Shown: piece by piece, positions 19,139-27,172 of the stretch
Layout of the letters: each line of letters begins with the position of its first letter
Position numbering within the stretch: the first letter of the stretch is position 1
NCBI GenBank assembly: GCA_963777435.1
Contig: CAVZQT010000002.1
Location: forward strand, 744,001-808,000
DNA length: 64,000 nucleotides
DNA from: AP-15 sp963777435
GTDB lineage: Bacteria; Pseudomonadota; Alphaproteobacteria; ATCC43930; CGMCC-115725
Direction: 5' to 3'
Notes under the pieces: generated by a model
The model's database searches: none
What the model was told of the DNA's origin: nothing
What the model saw: only the letters and a program-made list of their open reading frames with translations
Position numbers and translations under genes: made by a program

Positions 19139-19638
19139 GCTGCCGGCGGCAGGTCGTCGCCGATGCCGCCCAAATGCTGGCGCGAGAGTGCCAGCGCCTC
19201 GTCGACGCTCGGCGTCGTCTTTGACGGCCGCCCGCGACGGCGCGGGGCGGTCACTGGCTGCTCGGCGAACTTCTTCTTCGGCCTGGCGACTTGCGGCGTG
19301 GCGGCAATGTCATGCCCATTGCTCTCGTGCTGCACCGCCGCCTGGCCGAGCGGGGTTGCCTCAAACTGGCCAAGGGCGCGGCGCAGATCGTCCATCCGGC
19401 TCAACTGCGCCTGCAGGACATCGGGCTCCATCATGCTTTCGCGCGCCAGCCGGCGGATCTCGCGTTTCGAAGCAACACCAGCCTCATCAGCCTCAGCACA
19501 AACCTCGGCGATGTCCTTGCCGAGGTTCTTCTGTTCTTCCATCAATCGCGAGACGCGTTCGACATAGGTCGCCAGTGCACTGGCATTGATCGCCCCGCCG
19601 AATTTGTCGGGGATCTCGGTGTGCAGTCGCTGTGCCAT
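19135..19638 (-). CDS. GapR/DUF2312-like nucleoid protein with AT-hook C-terminus
   Basis: Residues about 15-90 match the DUF2312 (GapR) helical domain: ALATYVERVSRLMEEQKNLG, DIAEVCAEADEAGVASKRE and IRRLARESM, followed by a heptad-like dimer segment. GapR is an alphaproteobacterial protein that clamps overtwisted, AT-rich DNA and helps replication. After a variable linker a basic motif PRRRGRPSK appears near residue 140, the core of an AT-hook. This extension is absent from the short cellular GapR form as I know it. A strong GGAGGAAAA site precedes the ATG. It is encoded among prophage replication genes, which suggests a role in phage DNA handling or in competing with host GapR. Confidence 0.78.
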   Translation of the reverse strand: MAQRLHTEIPDKFGGAINASALATYVERVSRLMEEQKNLGKDIAEVCAEADEAGVASKREIRRLARESMMEPDVLQAQLSRMDDLRRALGQFEATPLGQAAVQHESNGHDIAATPQVARPKKKFAEQPVTAPRRRGRPSKTTPSVDEALALSRQHLGGIGDDLPPAA

Positions 19639-19698
19639 TTTTCCTCCTACTGTGCAGCGGTGGCGGTAATACCGAGCCCGGCCTGAACCTCGCCGAGG

Positions 19699-20070
19699 TC
19701 AGTTTCGGGCTCGAAGGCGGGCACGGCTGCGCTCGGCGAATTTGTCGAGATTTGCCCGAATTTGACGGCACACCCGCTCGACGTGCGCGATGTCTTCCGG
19801 GGTCGGGTCCGGGCGCCGCCCGTGCTTCTCGAGCTTGCCGCCGTAGAATTCGAAGGCGCGCGGCACGAGAACCCCGTCAAACCAGTCGCCGCGCGAGTCG
19901 CACTGGTATTTCATCGCGAAATCGTGGAGTCGCGCTCGCCGCCAGCCGTAGCGGTAAGCGTGGAATTCAAGCTTGTCTTGACCATTGAGCGCGGCCAGGC
20001 CGCCGGCCTCGACCCGCCCGAGCAGCGACTGCCGGTGACTTTCCGATGGAAAATGAAGGTCTTCGGTCAC
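19699..20070 (-). CDS. Phage protein of unknown function
   Basis: A 123-residue protein starting at GTG (20070), which overlaps the nuclease stop as GTGA. It is rich in Arg, His and aromatic residues (LEFHAYRYGWRRARLHDFA, SRGDWFDGVLVPRAFEFYGG). No family is recognised. Location in the leftward early operon suggests a DNA metabolism accessory. Confidence 0.6.
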   Translation of the reverse strand: MTEDLHFPSESHRQSLLGRVEAGGLAALNGQDKLEFHAYRYGWRRARLHDFAMKYQCDSRGDWFDGVLVPRAFEFYGGKLEKHGRRPDPTPEDIAHVERVCRQIRANLDKFAERSRARLRARN

Positions 20071-20687
20071 GCAGAGCGACCGCGCTTAAAGGCATCGAGC
20101 ACGTCGGACAAAAATTTGTCCGTGAACGGCATTTTCGGAGGCGGCGGAGGCAAGGTCTGGCGCAATTGCCATATCGCTAGATCGAAATCTGCAGGCAAGA
20201 CAACCCGCGGCAACCAAAAATGGGCAAGCACTTCGTTAACAACGAGTTCCGGAAAGCTGTATATGTTCGACCCCGAAAAGCGTACGACTTCAAAACCCAC
20301 TTCGATCAGGCGTCGATCTCGTGGCTCATCCTTCTCAATCGAGTGATAATCCCGACCATCACACTCAACCAAAAGGAATGGCGGGTTTGGGCGTGGTACA
20401 TTCTTACTGATTAATAAAAAGTCGGCGCGATATTCGAGGATTGGGCATTGCGGAAAGACATAGATCCTTTCTGATCGACTGGTCGACGCTATCACCTGCT
20501 GCAGTCGGTCCAGAGTTCGGCCGCGCACGATCAGGACTTGAAACAGCGCCAAAGCGAAAACCGTCTCGATCGGACTTTCGCAGCGGTCTCGGACGTACCG
20601 AAACCCTTTTCCATCTTCGGACCGGGGATCGCGCAGCCGGACCAATTCATCGCGAGCGATCCGGGCGGCGTCGAGCGGCGTGTTCAT
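20067..20687 (-). CDS. PD-(D/E)XK-like nuclease (DUF559/Vsr-like fold)
   Basis: A 206-residue protein with the core CESPIETVFALALF (Glu on the first helix), ILEYRADFLLI (Asp), then PFLLVECDGRDYHS (ExD) and a run of DRRLIEVGFEVVRFSGSNIY. This order is typical of DUF559 and related endonuclease-fold proteins. The catalytic E-D-ExD set is present, so activity is plausible. A proline run (LPPPPPK) lies near the C-terminus. It overlaps both neighbours by four bases. Candidate roles are junction or mismatch cleavage in phage replication, or attack on foreign DNA. Confidence 0.72.
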   Translation of the reverse strand: MNTPLDAARIARDELVRLRDPRSEDGKGFRYVRDRCESPIETVFALALFQVLIVRGRTLDRLQQVIASTSRSERIYVFPQCPILEYRADFLLISKNVPRPNPPFLLVECDGRDYHSIEKDEPRDRRLIEVGFEVVRFSGSNIYSFPELVVNEVLAHFWLPRVVLPADFDLAIWQLRQTLPPPPPKMPFTDKFLSDVLDAFKRGRSA

Positions 20688-21616
20688 GCCCGTAGCGGAA
20701 CGTCAAACGACATATCCGGCATGCCAGCGGCGGCATGCTCGGCCTCTGTCTGGGCCATTGCCTTGGCCCAGAGTCGTTTGGACCGGTAGATCCCGCCACG
20801 ATCAACCATTTGATGAAACATGATTGTTTGGTCATCAAGCGGCCTGCGATCAGCCTTTCGCTTTAATTCATCGATCCAGTGCTTATCGCCGAGAGAGCGA
20901 CTATCCCAATCGTCGAGCGCATATTCGGCGCGGCCAAGCATTGCGAGGCACTCGGCGCGCGTCCCACTATCCTGATGCAGCGACGACAACACCCATCGTC
21001 GTAGCGTCTTGATCATGTTGAGGCGTTTATTGCGCTGGATGGCAGCGGTCTCAGCCAAGGGCGCTGTGCGCCTAGAAACGCCCTCTTCACGTGTTTCATG
21101 TGCTTTTTCGGGTTCGACGGTCTTAAGAGGTACAGCGTTTAAACAAGGGGACTCGGTTTCTAAGCTCTGCTCTGTTTCTCTCTCTTCTTCTCTCTCTGGG
21201 GGTGTTTCATGCGTTTCATCGGCCCCGCCGGCGAGCGGAAGCAGCAATTCCCCTTGTCGTTGGCGATGTTTCCGCACCCGCGGCGTCGACACCTTGCGTG
21301 CGATCTTGCCGACTGCGGCGATCGCGGCCTGGCCCTGATGCTCGGCCCAATTGTGGATGGCCTCGCCGACGATGATCGCCTTGTCGATAAAGCCGGTCCA
21401 GATCCGCTGCAATTCCTCGAGCAGGTAGTCGGTAGTCGCGGCGACTTCTTCGAGGTCGAAACCCTTTAACGATCCGCCATGCTGTCCGGCAAAATCGAGC
21501 GCCCAGCAATAAAGCGTCCAAACCTCACCCTGCGGACAGCCGACCTTCTGCGCGATCATTCGCCATTTCGGGTTGGCCGGCGCGCCATGCTTCAGCTTTA
21601 GCCAGTATCCGTTCAT
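20684..21616 (-). CDS. Phage replication-type protein with N-terminal winged-helix-like domain
   Basis: The N-terminal 100 residues (MNGYWLKLKHGAPANPKWRM, VWTLYCWALDFAGQHGGSL and GFDLEEVAATTDY) resemble the first domain of phage replication initiators or helicase loaders. A long acidic and Glu-rich linker follows (residues about 135-185), then a helical C-terminus. I prefer the ATG at 21616 with GGAGA upstream, although an ATG at 21631 overlaps the previous stop. It heads a series of coupled genes that includes nuclease, GapR-like and RuvC-like proteins, in line with a replication role. Confidence 0.6.
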   Translation of the reverse strand: MNGYWLKLKHGAPANPKWRMIAQKVGCPQGEVWTLYCWALDFAGQHGGSLKGFDLEEVAATTDYLLEELQRIWTGFIDKAIIVGEAIHNWAEHQGQAAIAAVGKIARKVSTPRVRKHRQRQGELLLPLAGGADETHETPPEREEERETEQSLETESPCLNAVPLKTVEPEKAHETREEGVSRRTAPLAETAAIQRNKRLNMIKTLRRWVLSSLHQDSGTRAECLAMLGRAEYALDDWDSRSLGDKHWIDELKRKADRRPLDDQTIMFHQMVDRGGIYRSKRLWAKAMAQTEAEHAAAGMPDMSFDVPLRA

Positions 21617-21627
21617 CGCCGGTCTCC

Positions 21628-21807
21628 TCATCCGTGTCCGGCAATGCCATGAGCTTTCTCACCGTCGTGGTTCTCGATGGCGCGCTCGAATAGTGCGCAA
21701 AACACCAGCGGAATTGGCGGGTTGACCCCGGCGAGATCGGCGGCGGCAAGGAACTTGTCATCGCTGATCATTCCGATAAGATATTTTCCCCAAGAGAATG
21801 CAGTCAT
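21628..21807 (-). CDS. Small first protein of the leftward early operon
   Basis: A 59-residue protein starting MTAFSWGKYLIGMISDDKFL, with AADLAGVNPPIPLVFCALFE and a His/Asp-rich end. It is too short for a safe family call. It is the first gene after the regulatory gap, and its TGA overlaps an ATG of the following gene. It may be a leader or Cro-like early regulator, but no helix-turn-helix is evident. Confidence 0.5.
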   Translation of the reverse strand: MTAFSWGKYLIGMISDDKFLAAADLAGVNPPIPLVFCALFERAIENHDGEKAHGIAGHG

Positions 21808-22167
21808 GGGACCCTCCGCCGCTTCGGCAAAAAGCGGCTTTACATGGACGCGAAATTCGGGTTGAAGGTGGGTTAGCTCACTGCTCGTCTTCCCCCGATC
21901 CCAATCAAGGGAGGGCGACCCGAGCTTCCCGTTTCAGCAACGGAGAAAAGCCCCGGCTGGGTGTTGAGAACACCAATGAGCCGGGGCTTTTTCATCTATC
22001 GGGCATGGCACCAATCCGGAGACAATCGCACCCGGGGATGCTATTAGTCTAAAACCCAGTACGTCAACCGGCTTGTCACCACCGACGCTGGGTGATTTTG
22101 AAAATCCAATCCGATCAAAAAGATGGTACAAAAGCCCATCGCCTTATGGGATCGGAGGCGTTGGGCT
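21808..22167. promoter_or_regulatory. Divergent early control region of the prophage
   Basis: This stretch separates leftward (21807) and rightward (22168) early genes, so it should hold the opposing promoters and repressor operators. Visible elements are the long hairpin at 21946-21992 and an inverted ACCCAG/CTGGGT pair (22054-22059 and 22088-22093). An A-rich segment (22110-22122) precedes a second in-frame ATG at 22123. I cannot name a confident consensus promoter. Confidence 0.55.
21946..21992. terminator. Long perfect hairpin with A and T runs (bidirectional terminator-like)
   Basis: Arms AAAAGCCCCGGCT (21946-21958) and AGCCGGGGCTTTT (21979-21991) are perfect complements, followed by one more T. 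The loop itself contains a GGTGTT/AACACC stem. The A run on one side and T run on the other allow rho-independent termination on both strands. It lies between divergent genes, not after a gene, so it may end a short leader RNA or act as an attenuator. Confidence 0.75.
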
Positions 22168-22719
22168 ATGGTTGGGAATACATGGTGGGCGGAGGTCCGT
22201 GCGCGTGTCGAGCGCCGCGCGGCCGAACTCAATCGATCGGTGAGGTCGGTATTGATCGAGGCGGGTTTATCGCTCGATATCCTCTACCGAGAACGCGATC
22301 GGAGCCACAAAATTGATACATTGCAAAAGCTTGCCGGCGCGCTCGGTTGGAGTTTGCCGCAAATTCTAGGCTTCGACGTGTTAGCGGTGCCGCCCGACCT
22401 CGTCGCGGCGGCGCTGCGTTGCGTGCAGCGGGCGTTGCAGCCGCTGCCGGCGACCCCGGGAACCGAGACGGTTTTTGTCGAGGCCTTTACCGCGGCGCTG
22501 AATACCTTGTTGCAGCATCGTTTTGAGGGTCGGGCGATTGACGAGAATATGCTTGCCACGCTCGAAACCACGCTCGCGCAGGTATGGGGCCGATCCGGTC
22601 GATACCAATCAGCGCCAGCCAACCCACAACCCCACAATGATAAAACAGATGCGGCATCCCCACCCGCCAATCGACGATCGCCACGACGATCGCCACGACG
22701 ATCGCGCCCACGACAATGA
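22168..22719 (+). CDS. Cro/CI-type HTH regulator
   Basis: The N-terminal region (residues about 5-65) forms a helix-turn-helix: RVERRAAELNRSVRSVLIEA, GLSLDILYRERDR and IDTLQKLAGALGWSLPQILG. This is typical of XRE-family phage repressors. The middle is helical, without a recognisable peptidase domain. The C-terminus is Pro/Arg-rich low complexity (RRSPRRSPRRSR). I chose ATG 22168 because GGAGG lies at 22154-22158. The ATG at 22123 has no good site. The last 233 bases overlap an opposing membrane-protein gene. As first gene of the rightward operon it is the best lysogeny-control candidate. Confidence 0.7.
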   Translation: MVGNTWWAEVRARVERRAAELNRSVRSVLIEAGLSLDILYRERDRSHKIDTLQKLAGALGWSLPQILGFDVLAVPPDLVAAALRCVQRALQPLPATPGTETVFVEAFTAALNTLLQHRFEGRAIDENMLATLETTLAQVWGRSGRYQSAPANPQPHNDKTDAASPPANRRSPRRSPRRSRPRQ

Positions 22720-22960
22720 CCGGTAGGCTGGTGCGTTCGCGGCCGATGCGCTGACCCACAAGCACCGCCGCGGCAAAAGGCAACAGCATCGCCATCCCCG
22801 GGGGACTCTTGGTGATTGACAAGGGCGGCGGCAGCTCCAGGCAGACGATCGCGGTCAACAGCCCGAGGAAGATCCCGGCGAGGGAAAACCACCACCACGG
22901 CGGCGGCGGATAACGGTTTTTCCATTGGTTTTGGAACTCGCTAATCCGGTCGGCGCTCAT
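22487..22960 (-). CDS. Small membrane protein, four predicted helices
   Basis: A 157-residue protein with hydrophobic segments WWWFSLAGIFLGLLTAIVCL, MAMLLPFAAAVLVG, PVIVVGAIVVAIVVAIVDW and LFYHCGVVGWLALIGI. It reads against the flanking phage genes and overlaps the end of the HTH gene on the other strand. Such isolated opposite-strand membrane genes near a repressor can be lysogenic-conversion or superinfection-exclusion genes. That role is inference only. No family is recognised. Confidence 0.6.
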   Translation of the reverse strand: MSADRISEFQNQWKNRYPPPPWWWFSLAGIFLGLLTAIVCLELPPPLSITKSPPGMAMLLPFAAAVLVGQRIGRERTSLPVIVVGAIVVAIVVAIVDWRVGMPHLFYHCGVVGWLALIGIDRIGPIPARAWFRAWQAYSRQSPDPQNDAATRYSAPR

Positions 22961-23125
22961 TCTTTTTTTCCCGTTTACATTTTCCCCCGAAAAGCCGGGG
23001 AACCTAGCCCGCCGATTTCTGGCAATTCAACACCGCCTGCCTAGCGGCAAAAAAGTGGTTGCCACGATATTGGTTTTAACACCATAGTATGAACTGTCTC
23101 CCATAGGGATCGGGGGAGGTTCCTG

Positions 23126-23377
23126 TTGGTTCATCAATGTCCTTGGCCAGGCTGTGACCGCCATATCCCTGGCAAATTGCTAATGTGCTCGCGGCATTGG
23201 CGCTGCCTTCCGCGGCATCATCGTCATGCGATCTGGAACAGCTATCGGCCCGATCGGGCGCCGTCGGCGGCGTATCGTGCGGCGGTTACTGCCGCAATTC
23301 TCTGGGCTGAAGTGCATGTCAACCTAGCGGTTTCTCGTGAAACAATTCGTGAAACAAAGGAGTCGAGCAATGCGTAA
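23126..23377 (+). CDS. Small Cys/His-rich zinc-finger-like phage protein
   Basis: An 83-residue protein beginning at TTG (23126) with GGGGGAGG at 23111-23118 as ribosome site. The N-terminus has CPWPGCDRHIP followed by LMCSRHW, giving a C-x5-C...C-x2-H metal site, and then basic helices. Proteins of this kind are common in alphaproteobacterial phages. Function is unknown. The end overlaps the next gene's start by eight bases. Confidence 0.7.
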   Translation: MVHQCPWPGCDRHIPGKLLMCSRHWRCLPRHHRHAIWNSYRPDRAPSAAYRAAVTAAILWAEVHVNLAVSRETIRETKESSNA

Positions 23378-23953
23378 CACCCTGTTGGCGGGTGCGGCGG
23401 CACTCGTGCTGTCAGCCGCGGCGGCCGAGGCCGCTCCGATTGTCGGGTCGATCAATTTTGCGGGCTCGAACACATACAACACGACAACCAACATGGTGGA
23501 TTTTATCAATCCCCAGACGGTGACGAGCGACACTATCGGGTTTGCGCCGTGCATCGGCTGCGGCGTCATCGCCGGGCCGACCGGTGGCGTCTTCGACTAT
23601 TCGAGCGCCTTTTCCGCACCCTCGGCAAAGCCGCTGGTCTATGACGACCTGCTCGACGCTGTCGCGAACGGCAAAATATTCTCGTTCGATCTGCAGACGG
23701 TCACCCAGATCATCGAGCAGCCTAATGTCAGCGTCGCGATCCAGGGCACCGGGCTTCTACACCTGACCGGGGTCGACGATACCCGGGCAGCTTCTTCTTT
23801 TCGACGCAAGGGCCCGAGAACCTCGAAGTCTCGTTCTCGGCGACCAACACCGCCATTCCGATACCGGAACCGGGAACTTGGGCGCTGTTCGGCGCGGGCG
23901 TGCTCGCCGTCATGGTTTGGCACAGCCGCCGGCGGGTAACCGCCGCTTTATGA
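23370..23953 (+). pseudogene. PEP-CTERM exported protein, frameshifted
   Basis: The ATG at 23370 begins a clear signal peptide (MRNTLLAGAAALVLSAAAAE). The mature part is Gly/Ser/Thr-rich with little charge. After about residue 137 the frame changes: adding one C in the run at about 23781-23783 continues as GSFFFSTQGPENLEVSFSAT and ends with IPIPEPGTWALFGAGVLAVM, a hydrophobic helix and basic SRRR end. That is a complete PEP-CTERM sorting signal. Such proteins are anchored or exported by exosortase together with exopolysaccharide in the host. It sits inside the prophage early operon and overlaps both neighbours, so it is probably phage cargo. Confidence 0.8.
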
Positions 23954-24204
23954 TGCGCTACGTCGTCGATCAAGACGCGTTGGCCAGGTTGCTGCGCGGC
24001 GAGGTCGTCAAATTCGGCGGCGATCTCCTCCAGATCGCGCCCGATACCGGCTGGCTTGCGATGATCGAGGCGGCGATCGCCGCGGCGCGCGCTCCGGTGC
24101 CGCCGCGCAAGCCCTCGATCCAGTTGCGGGCGAGCCCGCGTGATCCGCCGCAGGCGCACGAATTTCTTCCAAATCAGTACACGCGCGAGCGCAGAGACGA
24201 CTGA
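23950..24204 (+). CDS. Small phage protein of unknown function
   Basis: The ATG at 23950 overlaps the previous stop. The 84-residue protein starts MMRYVVDQDALARLLRGEVV and ends in a basic, Pro-rich tail. No family is recognised. Just after it, a 13-codon reading frame (24204-24245) leads into the exonuclease gene, so spacing is tight throughout this operon. Confidence 0.55.
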   Translation: MMRYVVDQDALARLLRGEVVKFGGDLLQIAPDTGWLAMIEAAIAAARAPVPPRKPSIQLRASPRDPPQAHEFLPNQYTRERRDD

Positions 24205-24238
24205 TGGCCGGTGACATCGTGAAGATCGAGGATCAGCC

Positions 24239-25096
24239 GTGGTAAGCGAAACCACCTTTCTTCGCCCGTCGACATTTCCACGGTATGCCGACTGCGCCCG
24301 GCGATCGGCAACGCAAATCAATCGGCCCGAGATCGAGGCAGGAGGGCATCGGCTGCGGCGGCTGCCGCGCGGCATTGGCGCGACCGTCGGTTCGGCAATT
24401 CACCACGCCGCCGAAATTCTGCTCGGCGAAAAACGCAAGACCGGCGAACTCCCGACCGCCGACGTCGGCACCGATTGTTCGCGCGATTTCCTGGTCAACC
24501 AGCTGCGCGACGGTGAAACCCTCTCTATGACGCAGTTAGCCCGACCCAGCCCCAAGCGCTGCGGCAGGTCATTCGAATGACGAAGCTCTATCATCGCGAC
24601 GTCGCCCCGATGATTACCCCGGTGCTGGTCGAGAAACATTCCAAGGCCGAGGTCGCCGACAACATAGTGCTGAGCGGACAAGCTGATGTTGTTGCAACAG
24701 AGCCTGGCCAGATCGATGACCTGAAGACTGGCGCCCGCAACCTTGTCAACTTCAATGCCCAAATCGGCAGCTATTCATTGTTGGCGAGGTCGGTTGGCAT
24801 TCCGATAGAGCGTGGGACAATCGACTTTATCAAGCGCGTCTCGGTCGACAAAGTGCAACCCGACCCGGTGCGGATTACGGTTCCGCTGATGCTCGCCGAG
24901 CGGGCTGCAGCCAACGTACTGCGGCATATCGTCGACGATCTGCGGGTGTTTCGTCTGTGAAGGTGACGAACGGTTGCAGCTGCGGCCCGGAGATCCCGCG
25001 GCGTTTCTGGCAAATCCAAATAGCACCCTCTGCTCGGCGAAGTATTGCGCCGCGCATGGCACGAGTTTTTGCCACGAATGGCGCAAGAGCGAATAA
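24239..25096 (+). pseudogene. PD-(D/E)XK exonuclease (Cas4/RecB-like) with C-terminal Cys cluster, frameshifted
   Basis: Frame one (24239 to about 24530, GTG start) has a GATVGSAIHHAAEIL helix. Frame two (about 24575-24955) has the catalytic core SGQADVVATEPGQIDDLKTG with Asp and DxK, then AQIGSYSLLARSVGI. A third frame (about 24960-25096) adds NSTLCSAKYCAAHGTSFCHE, which supplies a set of Cys like those holding an Fe-S cluster in Cas4-type nucleases. The three pieces make one protein of about 285 residues with two indels. In phages such nucleases resect ends for recombination, which fits the neighbours. Confidence 0.78.
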
Positions 25097-25777
25097 ATGG
25101 CCGGCGAGCTTGTCCGCTATAACGCAATGTGTCAGGCGATCGCGTCGGCTTTCGAGGTCGACGAGGTCAAAGATATTCGCGACCGCGCCATTGCCCTCGA
25201 ACATTATTCGAGGCTGGCGCACAACATCGAGGCCGAGCGGCAATGCTGCGAAATCCGATTGCGCGCCGAGCGGAAAGCCGGTCAGTTGCTGACGAAGATG
25301 GAGAAGGCCAAGGGTGGCAACCCTCGTCTGCCTAGGGGTTCTCAAAAGACCCTCTTCGATCTCGGCATCACCTATGATCAATCCTCGCAGTGGCAGAAGC
25401 TTGCCGACGTACCGGAACCGGAATTCGAGGCGGTATTGGCCGGGCCGGAAAAGCCGACGACCAACGGCATCATCCGTACTGCAGCGCCAGCCGAGATCAA
25501 GCCGGTAAGTAGCCACGCGCTTTGGCTCTGGGGTCGGCTGCGCCATTTCGCGCGGATGGGCTTGCTGGCGACGACGCCGGCGGAAGTGATGTCGACGATG
25601 ACCCCGACAATGACTGACGACGTGCGCGCAGAGGTGCCGCGCGTCATCGCTTGGCTCAGCCATATTGGAGAGGAGCGATCAAAAAATGCCGCGTTCTCGT
25701 CGCGAACCACTGCCCGATCATTTGCGCGAGCTCGTCGCACGTATCATCGAGATGCGTCTCGGTCAACCGCGAATTAG
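25097..25777 (+). CDS. Phage protein of the ParB-neighbour type, unknown function
   Basis: The N-terminal 60 residues (YNAMCQAIASAFEVDEVKDI, RDRAIALEHYSRLA and EIRLRAERKAGQLL) match a widespread phage helical protein usually found near early DNA-metabolism genes. The second half includes TLFDLGITYDQSSQWQKLAD and VPEPEFEAVL. The C-terminal 40 residues overlap the next gene and look like frame run-on, so the real end may be near 25690. The start ATG follows the exonuclease stop directly. Confidence 0.65.
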   Translation: MAGELVRYNAMCQAIASAFEVDEVKDIRDRAIALEHYSRLAHNIEAERQCCEIRLRAERKAGQLLTKMEKAKGGNPRLPRGSQKTLFDLGITYDQSSQWQKLADVPEPEFEAVLAGPEKPTTNGIIRTAAPAEIKPVSSHALWLWGRLRHFARMGLLATTPAEVMSTMTPTMTDDVRAEVPRVIAWLSHIGEERSKNAAFSSRTTARSFARARRTYHRDASRSTAN

Positions 25778-26152
25778 CCCAAGCTGGGTGGCGACCGAAG
25801 CCATGTACGATCTCGATCGCGGTCGGGCAGTAGAGCACGACCACCCAATGATCTGGCAAGGTTGCCATCTTCAATTGCGGCAGATCGCGCGGCAATTATT
25901 GGCGCAGCAATTCGAATGCGGCGAGGAGAAAAACAAGAGTTACTCTTCAAAGATTTGCAATGGCGATACCCGACCGCGCGATCGGCCACTGCGGAAGAAC
26001 CCGAGTATGTCTTGCGTGACCTAATGACTGACGAGGATATCGCCTACAACGTCGGGCGCATGCGGGCCGAGGCTTTGGCAAAGCTGGAACATGCGGACGC
26101 GCTCGAGACCCTTGGGGCCATGACAGCGGCAAGGTATCCTGAACGTGGCTGA
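25686..26152 (+). pseudogene. Phage protein of unknown function, frameshifted
   Basis: Starts MPRSRREPLPDHLRELVARI and continues to about 25930, where restoring one A in the run at 25929-25933 carries on as QELLFKDLQWRYPTARS and ends LETLGAMTAARYPERG at 26152. The joined protein has about 155 residues, mostly helical with an acidic middle. No family is recognised. The next gene starts within its last codons. Confidence 0.6.
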
Positions 26153-27169
26153 GACCACCCGCCCGCCGCTGGTCGAGCCACGCGACCAGCCGTCGCGCAC
26201 TGCGAACCCGTTTGGCATGGGCGAGGTCGCCAACGCGCGGCCCAATGGGCTCGTCTCGGTCGAGCAGCAGCGCGCCATTGCCGAAGTGCAGGCGCGCATG
26301 ATTATCGCCCGCGCCAATGGCGAGGCCAACCCGATCCGCGCCAGCGAAATGATCCTCAACGACTGCACCCGGCCGACCTTGGCAAATCGTGCCGTCTACC
26401 AGGTTTCGCGCGGCGGCACCGATATTAAGGGGCCCTCGATCCGCCTCGCCGAGGCGATTGCGCAGCGCTGGGGAATATCGCGAGCGGCATCAGAGAAATT
26501 TCGCGCAACGACGGCTATTCGGAATGCGTCGCCTACGCGTGGGATCTCGAAACCGGCTTTTATGACGAACGGCAGTTCCAGATCAGGCACTGGCGCGATC
26601 GCAATGAAGAGCGCGGCGGGGGCGGTTATTAACTTCACGTCCGAAAGGGACATTTACGAACTGATCGCGAATTACGGCCAGCGCCGCAAGCGCGCCGTGC
26701 TGCTCGCGGTGATCCCGGGGGATATTACCGAGGCCGCCCTCGAGCAGTGCGAGCGGACCATGGAGGCCGAGGCCGATATCAGTGACGAGGGTCTGAAAAA
26801 GCTGGTCGAGGCCTTCGCCGCACTAAACGTCACACAGGCGCAGATCGAGACGCGAATTCAGCGCCGGCTCGACGCGATCCGGCCGGCCCAGGTCGTCGCG
26901 CTGCGCAAAGTCTACAACTCGCTCCGCGACGGCATGAGCGAGGTCGGCGATTGGTTCGACGCGGTCGAGCAGCGGAACCGGTAAAGGAGGCTGCCGCATC
27001 CACGCCAGCACCCGCGGAGCGGCAATCGCGCCGCCGAGCGACAGCAGCAGCAGAGGCGCCTGCCCAACAACGCGCTCCAGCGGCTCCTGCAGCGGCGGCC
27101 TCAAACGAGACGGCAAAAAGCGACGCCGCCGCAGCCCCGCCCAAGCGGCGGGTCAATTTCGAGGTCTAG
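26145..27169 (+). pseudogene. Conserved phage recombination-type protein (possible RecT-like partner), frameshifted
   Basis: The recognisable core is RGGTDIKGPSIRLAEAIAQR, then in another frame GNIASGIREISRNDGYSECV and AYAWDLETGFYDER, then back to TSERDIYELIANYGQRRKRA, VIPGDITEAALEQCERTM and PAQVVALRKVYNSLRDGMSE. After a further shift near 26975 comes an Ala/Pro-rich tail to 27169. Restoring one G near 26471 repairs the first break. I have seen this protein type next to phage exonucleases. A single-strand-annealing role is plausible but not shown by any motif I can prove. Confidence 0.6.
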
Positions 27170-27172
27170 ACC

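Noticed and set aside
23781..23953. PEP-CTERM gene as a host gene left by imprecise excision
   Set aside because: It overlaps phage early genes on both sides by a few bases, which is hard to obtain by random insertion of a host fragment.
24875..25663. Long minus-strand frame of 262 codons
   Set aside because: It is the GC-rich shadow of the plus-strand exonuclease and following gene, with no recognisable motifs.
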